From contig JASFAU010000010.1 in NCBI GenBank assembly GCA_039704465.1, forward strand, positions 62,001-126,000: DNA of 64,000 nucleotides, read 5' to 3'. This DNA comes from Plasmodiophora brassicae (Eukaryota > Endomyxa > Phytomyxea > Plasmodiophorida > Plasmodiophoridae). A program made the position numbers and the translations under genes. The notes under the pieces were generated by a model, which did not search any database, had not been told where the DNA came from, and was given only the letters and a program-made list of their open reading frames with translations. This document shows positions 1-7,687 of this stretch, piece by piece (within the stretch, counting starts at the first letter, position 1; each line of letters starts with the position of its first letter).

Positions 1-1
1 C

Positions 2-1513
2 GCCTACGAGCGCCTGGCCAGCGGCGGCGTCACGTTCCCGATGCGGTACGCGTCGATCAACAACTACGCCATCGATCCGTTCGTGCAGACGCTGCTGGCG
101 TCGGCGCTGTCGAGCGCGTCGGCCAGCAGCAGCAGCAGCAGCTGGAACGCTAACATCGTCATGCCGTCGTGGTCGTCGGCCTCGATGCTGACGCTGCCCT
201 CGCAGCTGGTGTCTGCGCCCCTCGTCGTCGACGGGCAATCGTCGCTGTCGTGGAACACGATGCCGCTGCTGGGCGGCGGCGTCTGCACCACCATCGACCC
301 GTCTCGCCTGGCGCAGATCGAGATGCTGATCCAGCAGTACGTCGAGGGCGGGCAGGCGACGCAGCTGGCGTCCCTGATCCAGCAGGGGCAGTACTACTCG
401 GTCTGCCAGGCCCTGGCCTGCGGCATGGGCCAGCGGTCGCCCACGATGGCCAGCTTCGCGTCCTACCTGCCCATGTCGTCGGTGGCGTCGATCTGCCCCA
501 TCAGCACGGTGCCGTCGTCCATGTTCTACCACAGCTACGGGCAGTACAACGGCAGCAACCTGCCGTACAACGTCTACGGGCAGTCCACCGCCTCGCTGTA
601 CGACAACTACCTGCAAGGCGCCACGTACGCCCAGCAGATGCTGGGCATGTACGGGTCGTACGGCTCCATGAGCGGGTCCATGTACGGGCAGGGCATCAGC
701 GGCAACCCCTACTACGGCGGCGGCCAGGCGTTCCCCACCGGCAACGGCATGTGGAACGCTGCCAACGGCAACGTCGCGAATGGCTACTTGAGTGGCCAGG
801 CCTTCGGCGCCAACAGCATGTCGAATGGCAACGTCGCCAACGGCATGTGGAATGGCAACGCCGCCAACGGCATGTGGAACGGCAACGTCGCCAACGGCAT
901 GTGGAGCGGCAACGTCGCCAACGGCTACTTCAATGGCCAGGCGTTCGGCGCCAATAGTATGTGGAATGGCAACGTCGCGAATGGCTACCTGAGTGGCCAG
1001 GCCGTCGGCGCCAACGGCATGTGGAACGGCAACGTCGCCAACGGCCAGGCGTACGGCGGCAACATGTTCAACGGGAACCTGGCCGCCAGCCAGTACCTCG
1101 GCGGGCAGGCCCTCAACGGCAACGGCTTCGTGGCCGGGTCGGGCGTCCTGAACGGCGCAGGCCAGGCCGGCATGATGACCGGCAGCAGCGTCCTGAACGG
1201 CGCGTACGCCAATGCGAACATGCTCGGCACGGGCAGCGTCAACACGTTGGCCGGCCAGTTCGGTGGCAACTTCAACGGGCAATTCGCAGGCGGCGCGTTC
1301 AGCATGAACGGCCAGATGTCCGTCACCGGTGGAGCATCACAGCAGCTGCTGAACGAGGCCGAAATGCTGGCCGGCGCGCCGGCCATGTCGCCTGTGCAAG
1401 GCGCAATGGGGACCGGAGGTTCGACCGCCGAGCGCATCCTGGCGCAGCAGGACACGGGCAACACCGTGCAGGCGCTGGGGCAGGCACCGCTCGGCGCCAC
1501 GCTGATGGCCTAA
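2..1513 (+). CDS. Repeat-rich low-complexity protein, 5' partial
   Basis: The reading frame is open from the left edge (base 2) to TAA at 1511-1513. The first ATG at 41 is followed by no signal peptide, so the true start probably lies outside the window. The first 230 residues are Ser/Tyr/Gln-rich with scattered Cys. Residues about 230-340 are tandem nine-residue units of the type NGMWNGNVA alternating with YLSGQAFGA-type units, then looser Asn-Gly-Gln repeats. No intron is needed. Composition suggests a secreted structural or surface protein, but this is inference. I recognise no family. Confidence 0.6.
   Translation, partial: AYERLASGGVTFPMRYASINNYAIDPFVQTLLASALSSASASSSSSSWNANIVMPSWSSASMLTLPSQLVSAPLVVDGQSSLSWNTMPLLGGGVCTTIDPSRLAQIEMLIQQYVEGGQATQLASLIQQGQYYSVCQALACGMGQRSPTMASFASYLPMSSVASICPISTVPSSMFYHSYGQYNGSNLPYNVYGQSTASLYDNYLQGATYAQQMLGMYGSYGSMSGSMYGQGISGNPYYGGGQAFPTGNGMWNAANGNVANGYLSGQAFGANSMSNGNVANGMWNGNAANGMWNGNVANGMWSGNVANGYFNGQAFGANSMWNGNVANGYLSGQAVGANGMWNGNVANGQAYGGNMFNGNLAASQYLGGQALNGNGFVAGSGVLNGAGQAGMMTGSSVLNGAYANANMLGTGSVNTLAGQFGGNFNGQFAGGAFSMNGQMSVTGGASQQLLNEAEMLAGAPAMSPVQGAMGTGGSTAERILAQQDTGNTVQALGQAPLGATLMA
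741..1080 (+). repeat. Coding 27-bp minisatellite (NGMWNGNVA units)
   Basis: Near-identical 27-bp units encode N-G-M-W-N-G-N-V-A, interleaved with a longer unit encoding GY(L/F)(S/N)GQAFGANSM. All length differences are multiples of three, so the frame is kept. Such tandem coding repeats usually vary in number between strains. Confidence 0.8.
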
Positions 1514-1621
1514 ACGGCGTCCCCCGGATCACGTAAATAACGATACACAGTTGGTTATAGGACGCCGCGCGCCAGCGCCTCCGTTCATGGCCAGTGTTGT
1601 GTGTACTGGCGGTAGGCAGAG

Positions 1622-2151
1622 TTACGGCTCCTTTGGCGTCACCGCCTCGCCTGTCAGACACGTGCAATGAGAACGCAGGCTGCCTCCTGGGCGATCGCAG
1701 ACCGTAGTAGAATTTCTGCAGGAACGGCGACACGTGGCGCGACGATTGGACCAGGCTGGCCGGGACGGCGATCTTCGTGTCACGCCACGGTTCCAACGCC
1801 TTCAGGACGTGGGACCTGGTCTTGAACCCCAGCAGGGTCTCATGCAGTTCCATCTCGGCCTTGCAGCGAAGCATGTCGATCATGTTGATGTCGTCCACGT
1901 CCCTGAACCGGCGAAACCGCGTCCCGACGTTCTTGACGGCCTGCGGCGTCGACATGTCGCTGATGTCATAACCCTATCGGGGGGCGGACGCGTGTCATTC
2001 GCCGCGGCGGGACACACGGGCAGCCACCGACGTTGAGGATACCGGGCATGGCGCGCACGACCCGCCGGTACAGGTGCAGCACGCGCTGCCGGGCCTCGTG
2101 CGCACCCGCCGACGCGAACGTGGACACGGGCGGCAACGAGCGCGGGTTCAT
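1622..2151 (-). CDS. NDUFA6: NADH:ubiquinone oxidoreductase subunit NDUFA6/B14 (LYR family)
   Basis: Accessory subunit of mitochondrial complex I, which binds acyl carrier protein through its LYR motif. Three exons read from the minus strand: 2151-2032, 1973-1703 and 1650-1622, with 58- and 52-bp GT-AG introns; they sum to 420 nt (139 aa), the family's usual size. Exon 1 holds the Leu-Tyr-Arg motif (residues RVLHLYRRVVRAMPGIL). Exon 2 holds the conserved MLRCKAEMELHETL and KTRSHVL segments, matching the NDUFA6 pattern KxKMELxET and RTHV. The last exon encodes only GEAVTPKEP. The start is the first ATG before the LYR helix. No targeting peptide is obvious, as is normal for this subunit. Confidence 0.85.
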
Positions 2152-2357
2152 GACAGGGTCAATACAGCCCCCCTCGGGGAGACGAACGCAGACAAACGCT
2201 CAAACCGCGACGGAAATGCGCGTCGCCCGTCTCTCTGTGACGAACTGATTCCTGCGCCGGTTTTGCCGTCGCCCCCTTTTTGCCCAGCCAGCCCCCCGAG
2301 GCCCCGGATGACTGCGCTGTATTTTGGACAGATAAAATAGCGTTACGCGGCCCACTC

Positions 2358-3261
2358 CTACGTGGGCAGCTCCCAGGACGTCCTGCCCGTCGCCTTGTTC
2401 ACGTAGTACCGGTTGCCGGTCTCGTTGTCGACCACCTCGGTCCATTCGTCAGCGGGGCCGGACGCGACCGCCCGCTGCGGCGAGGACGACGGCTGTTTCT
2501 TGGGTGACGCACGCGACCCCTTCTGCTCCGAGCCAGCCTGCTGCTGCTGCTTGCCTTCGACGTCGTACCGTTCTGGCTGCGGCGGCGGCGGCGGCGGCAT
2601 GTGAACAGGCTGGTCGGCGGGTGTGTCGGCGGCCTTGTACAGATGTTTGTAGCTGAACTCCAACGTTGCTTCGTGGCGGAATATAACGCCATAGAGGTTA
2701 GCGAGAACGCAGAAGATCCCTGGCCCAGGGTCATTCGTTAACCAAGTACGATGCGGACGTCGCTCCGTACCGAGCCCAGCGGCAATGTATCCCATGACGC
2801 CCAAGCCTGGGGGCAGCACGGGTGGTCAGTCGGTCGCAACGACAGGATATCGCAGAAGCGACCGGACCCGTTGACAATGTCGACACGAAGAATATGAAGG
2901 CGGTACGACCCTTCCAGCCGAGAATCAGCGCCAGGTGGTTGGCGATGAACGCGTGCGCCCAGCCGAAACGCGACTGCCGCCGAATATGAGCACGTCAGCA
3001 GGGCGAACGACGCCGGCCCATACCTCGAAAAGCAGCAGCAGTATGCCGAATACGGCAACGAAGAACCCATTGAGCTGACCCGCAGCGTCACACATGAGGG
3101 CCGCCGCAAATGCCCAGCAGACGTACGAATTTCGGCACGCTGAGTCCGCCGATCAGTATGAACGTCAGCAGGCCGGCGATGATGAAGAGCAGGGACGCGA
3201 TGAAATTAATGCCCTTGAGCGCCTTGACGAACGCGCCGTCGCGCAAGCGGAAGACCTCCAT
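2358..3261 (-). CDS. Four-helix membrane protein (COPI-associated type) with C-terminal WW domain
   Basis: Five exons (3261-3127, 3074-3024, 2973-2868, 2806-2771, 2719-2358) give 229 aa in a consistent frame. The N-terminal half has about four hydrophobic segments: FIASLLFIIAGLLTFILIGG, FFVAVFGILLLLFE, TAFIFFVSTLSTGLGVMGYI and IFCVLANLYGVIF. The arrangement resembles the COPI-associated protein family (PF08507). After a Pro-rich and Gln/Ser-rich cytosolic linker, the last 35 residues form a WW domain: W of DEWTEV, YYV core, second W of RTSWELP. WW domains bind proline motifs, so the tail may recruit partners; the internal PPPPPP run could be a self-ligand. Membrane topology is inferred. The family name is less certain than the WW call. 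Confidence 0.7.
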
Positions 3262-3536
3262 GGCGACCGCGCCGCCGTCGTCGACACGTCAGTGATGTGG
3301 CGGCCGGCCGAGCGAGCGAGCGGGTGGGCGGCCTCCTGCCTCCACGACGGCGAATCTTTTTCAGATACAGGTCGCACCGTCGCAGTCGTCTCTCGTCCGT
3401 CACGGTCCACGTATAGGGGCAGGAAGGGGCCACTCACCCGCCCGGTATCACGCGCTCGCCTATACCTATTCGTCATGCGTGCAGCGAAACGGCCACGAAA
3501 GGTGGTGGGTTTTCAGGGGCTTCACTTTATTCTGGT

Positions 3537-4625
3537 TTAGAGGAGCGGTGCAAAGGGGACAGCAGGAGGTGCAGGCGGGATGGGCGGCGCAGGAGGTGCA
3601 GGCAGGACGGGTGGCATAGGAGGTGCAGGCAGGACGGGTGGCGCAGGAGGTGGAGGGGGGACCGGCGGCACAGGTACAACCGGGGGCACAGGTGCAACCG
3701 GTGCCAAAGGTGGAGCGAGTGGTACGGCGGGCGCCAACGGTGGGGCCGCTGGAAAGCCTGCCGCGAATAATGGCGGTGCTGGCGGCAATGGCGCAACACG
3801 ATGAGCGAATGGCCCGACTGGTAGCGGGTATACATCTGCCTCCACAGGCAGGGGTGGAGGGCGGTGCACCGCAAAGACCAGCTGCGGGACAGTCATGTCC
3901 ACGAGGGTGGGACCATTAAGAGGCGCTCCTGGCAGAGGAGGTGGCGGGACCGGGTCCCAGCGTGCAACGGGGGGAAATGGGTCACCCCTGGGACCCCAGA
4001 CGTCGGACCAGGGTGCCAGCGGGATGATTGGCGGGAAGTCTGGGACGAATGGGGGCGCTAATTGCACGACGGGTCGTAGCGGGTACCGTCCGAGCAACTC
4101 TGCTGGTATGACAAACGGCGGGGCAGCAGCACCTGGAGCCATGGGCGGGGCAGCACCGCCTGGAGCCATGGGTGGGGCAGCACCGCCTGGAGCCATGGGC
4201 GGGGCAGCACCGCCTGGAGCCATGGGCGGGGCGGCCGGCGCAGGCAGGGCGCCGGTAGGTGGAAATGCTCCCGGAGCGGCAGGCGCAACAGGCGGCAAGG
4301 CCCCTGCGAACGCGGGCGCCGCATATGCCGACGAGAACCCGGCCAGCAACGCAGCGGATGGGTCTGACCCGGATGGCAAACGTGGAGCTGGCGGGGCAGG
4401 TGCCGTCGTTGGTGCCTCTGCGGGAGGTGCAGTCGTCGCCATCGTAGTAGTCGCAGGCACGTTCATCGTTACAGTCGCCGGCGCAGCAGCGGTCGCCACT
4501 GCAGCAGGTGCCGCTGCGGCTGCCAATTCCGGGGACACCGAATTCCCTGGCCATGTGTACGATCCTTGGCCGCTGCTGCACCGTGCTAGGATGGTCACCG
4601 CGATGGTGACCAGAGCGCGATGCAT
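3537..4625 (-). CDS. Proline/alanine-rich secreted protein
   Basis: A 362-aa frame begins at ATG 4625 with a short signal-like segment (MHRALVTIAVTILARCSSGQ). The body is almost entirely Pro, Ala, Thr and Val. Residues about 140-175 contain four near-perfect eight-residue repeats, GGAAPPMA-P. The C-terminus repeats APPxPPVLPAPP. One central region, with WSDVWGPRGDPFPP and the segment before it, is less repetitive. An upstream extension to 4766 exists but would bury the signal segment. No enzyme domain is visible; it resembles hydroxyproline-type wall or matrix proteins. Confidence 0.55.
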   Translation of the reverse strand: MHRALVTIAVTILARCSSGQGSYTWPGNSVSPELAAAAAPAAVATAAAPATVTMNVPATTTMATTAPPAEAPTTAPAPPAPRLPSGSDPSAALLAGFSSAYAAPAFAGALPPVAPAAPGAFPPTGALPAPAAPPMAPGGAAPPMAPGGAAPPMAPGGAAPPMAPGAAAPPFVIPAELLGRYPLRPVVQLAPPFVPDFPPIIPLAPWSDVWGPRGDPFPPVARWDPVPPPPLPGAPLNGPTLVDMTVPQLVFAVHRPPPLPVEADVYPLPVGPFAHRVAPLPPAPPLFAAGFPAAPPLAPAVPLAPPLAPVAPVPPVVPVPPVPPPPPAPPVLPAPPMPPVLPAPPAPPIPPAPPAVPFAPLL

Positions 4626-5021
4626 GATGACAAGTGTCCGGATGATCTGTGGCCCGGAACGGGACGCTGACCTCCGAATCACCAAACGTCCCGCCGGTAC
4701 TGGCGTACGGCGGGTAGTTTTCCCAACGCCGCCAGGGCACGAACTTAGCGCGGCACACATCAGCAACGACGCCGGCGCTTGTTAGGCTGGCGCGGAGGGC
4801 GTACGTATTCGGTATACGGGTGCTGCCCTAATCTTCGTTGACGATGTCGCCCCTCGTCAGGCAGCGTGCAGCTCGCGGAGTTGCGGCACAGACCGGGGGG
4901 AAGCTCCGCGTTTGCCACCAGGTGAATTCCCCCGTCGGGCGGCCTGCACCCGTCGCAGGCCTGGCCGTGCCAACCGGGGCCCGTCCTTATATTAACACTG
5001 ATTGTCGAGTTCCGTCGCCGC
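4626..5021. other. Intergenic, divergent promoters
   Basis: This lies between the divergently read proline-rich gene and the ribonucleotide reductase gene. I see no coding exon or RNA gene. It presumably carries both promoters; no clear TATA box stands out. Confidence 0.5.
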
Positions 5022-7523
5022 ATGCTGCACGGCACGTGTGCCAGGGTCGCCTGGCCCCGTCGCCTCGTCGGCTACTGCCGGCGCACTCCGATGGCCACGT
5101 TCGCCTCTGCCGCGGCGCCGTTTGCGCTCGACGCTGGCTTCGTCAACCAGTATGCGGACAGGGTTGGCGTGCTATGGTACCTGTATGCGTTTTGATGCTG
5201 GCTTGCTGACGGTGCTGGGCAGGCAGCGCCGTTCGGGTTCAACGGTCTCGGCGAGCTCGTCTACCGGCGGACGTATTCGCGAGCGAAGCCGACCGGCGAT
5301 AACGAGGAATGGTTCGAGACGGTCGAACGCGTCGTCAACGGGACGTTCAGCATGCAGAAACGGTGGATCGATCAGTCCGGCCTGCTGTGGGATGCGGACC
5401 GGGCACAACGCAGCGCGCAGGTTCCCCCATCGTTGCTCATACCTGGTTTCCGACGTGTAATGGACGCCCACACAGGACATGTATGATCGTATATGGTCAT
5501 TGAAATTCGTACCACCGGTCAGCGACCCTGGCCCATGATCTGTGTCACACCAGCACTTGCCAACGCTGTTCGAACAGGGTCGAGGTTTGTGGGCAATGGG
5601 GTCGCCGCTGACCGAGGAACGCGGCCTGTTCGCCGCCCTGAACAACTGCGCCTTCGTCTCCACCCGGGATCTCGACCGCGACCCAATCCGCCCGTTCACG
5701 TTCCTCATGGATGCGTCCATGCTGGGCGTCGGCGTCGGGTTCGACACCAAGGTCGGTCTGTCGCTGGCACCCCGCGACCAGCGCCCCTTCGTCTACTGAC
5801 GCGTCATCATGCTCAGGGCGTAGGCAAGATTGTCGTCAAGGGCATCGACTACAGCGCCCCGGTCCAGCATTACAGCGTTGCCGACAGCCGTGAGGGATGG
5901 GTCGATGCGGTGCGCGTGATGCTTCAGTCCTGCTTCTCGGCTGGCCCTCCCATCGTAGGTGCATCCGGGATCCAGGCACCACCGTGTGGACGCGACCTTA
6001 CGGGTCCCCATGTGTTTGTTCCAGAGATACGACGTGTCGCAAGTTCGACCGGCAGGAGCGCCCATCCGGGGATTCGGCGGTACCGCCAGTGGCCCGGGCC
6101 CTTTGCTCAGCGTACGTGCTCGTTGGCCTGCCCAGACGCGCGCCGTTCGTGTTCTGACCATTGCCACCGGTCAGCTATTGGAATCGATCGAGGCGACGCT
6201 GCGCGCGCTGACGGGCCGCCCGATCACCGTTACCGCCATCACCGATCTCATGAACCTGATCGGCAAGTGCGTCGTCTCTGGCAACGTCAGGCGCACGGCC
6301 GAGATCGCGTTCGGCGACCCCGACCTCGACGAGTACCTCGACCTGAAGGTCGCGTGTGTCCTGTATCGAACGTGCGCGTCCTGCTGACCGGCGTTGTCGA
6401 ACAGGACTACGAGAAGAACCCGTCTCGCGAGGGGCACGGGTGGACCTCGAACAATTCCGTGTTCGCCCGCGTCGGCATGGACTACGAGCGCGTCTGCTCC
6501 CGGGTCGCCCGGAACGGCGAGCCCGGGTTCGCCTGGCTCGACAACATGCGCGCGTACGGGCGCATGTCCGACCCGGCCAACGATCGCGACCGACGGGCGG
6601 AAGGCGGCAACCCGTGCCTGGAGCAGACGCTGGAGTCGTTCGAGCTGTGCTGCCTGGTGGAGACGTTCCCGGCCCGGCACGCCTCGCTGGACGACTTCCT
6701 GCGGACGCTGAAGGCGGCGCTGCTGTACGCGAAGACGGTGACGCTGGGCGCGACGCGCTGGCCCGAATCGAATCGTGTCATGCTGCGGAACCGTCGCATC
6801 GGGTGCTCCATGTCGGGGATCGCCCAGTTCATCACGCAGCGCGGCCTGCACGCCCTGCACGACTGGTGCCAGGCCGGGTACGCCGCCGTCCAGCTGTGCG
6901 ACGAACGCGTCAGCGAGTGGCTGGCCGTGCCCCGGTCCATCAAGTCGACCTGCATCAAGCCGTCCGGCACCGTCTCCCTGCTGGCGGGCGCCACACCCGG
7001 CATGCACTACCCCGAGTCGCGCTTCTACATTCGACGCGTCCGCCTGGCGTCCACGTCGGACCTGCTGGAACCCGTGCGACGCGCCGGGTACCCGGTGGAG
7101 CCCTGCGCGACGACGCCCGACACGGCCGTCGTGGAGATCCCGGTCGACGTTGGCGCGGGCATCCGGACGCTGCGCGATGTGTCCCTGTGGGAGCAGCTGG
7201 AGCTGGCCGCGTTCCTGCAGGCGTACTGGGCGGACAACCAGGTGTCGGCCACTGTCTCGTTCGACGCGGAGCGCGAGGGCCCGCACCTGGCGCCCGCCCT
7301 GCAGTACTTCCAGTACCGGCTCAAGGGCGTCTCGTTCCTGCCGAGGGCGCCGCGCGCCTCCGCGCCCGCCTACGCCCAGATGCCGTACGAGGAGATTGAC
7401 GAGGGCGAGTACCGGCGGCGGCTGGCGGCGATCCAGCCCGGGTTCACGCTGAGGCGCACCAACAGGCACCGGCGCGACTTTGTCGCCGACCGCTTCTGCG
7501 ACAGCGCCTCGTGCACCATCTGA
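5022..7523 (+). CDS. Adenosylcobalamin-dependent (class II) ribonucleotide reductase, monomeric type
   Basis: Reduces ribonucleotides to deoxyribonucleotides with a B12-generated radical. Eight exons: 5022-5162, 5223-5420, 5476-5517, 5578-5751, 5817-5954, 6025-6111, 6175-6348 and 6405-7523. The seven introns are 55-70 bp and the protein is 690 aa (667 from the alternative ATG at 5091). Family landmarks in order: FGFNGLGELVY near the N-terminus; KFVPPGRGLWAMG; first redox Cys in ALNNCAFVST; RPAGAPIRGFGGTASGPGPL; DLMNLIGKCVVSGNVRR; radical-site NPCLEQTLESFELC; KPSGTVSLLAGATPG; and a C-terminal Cys pair in CDSASC for thioredoxin recharge. All key residues appear present, so it looks active. This Lactobacillus/Euglena-like type is uncommon in eukaryotes. 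The basic stretch before the second ATG could be a targeting peptide, but this is unproven. Confidence 0.93.
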
Positions 7524-7687
7524 CGTAGGATGGCACGGCGCGCGCCCTCCCTTGCACCGATCCACGCTGTCCCTGTTCGTGTGTACCTATGCCAATACAT
7601 TCCTGGCCGCCATTCGTCTCTCGGGCAGAGACACCGTTGCTTGTGTTTAATGTTCGAGTTTGGCCGTTTCCTAGTCTGGGAGATTGG

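Noticed and set aside
3895..4785. Gly/Ala-rich plus-strand frame
   Set aside because: Antisense of the proline-rich secreted protein; Gly-rich only because the sense strand is Pro-rich.
5493..7523. Single 676-aa frame for the reductase
   Set aside because: Reads through three introns. The family sequence is recovered only by splicing 5518-5577, 5752-5816, 5955-6024, 6112-6174 and 6349-6404.
6171..7565. 464-aa minus-strand open frame over the reductase
   Set aside because: Shadow of the long last exon of the class II reductase; no protein-like features.
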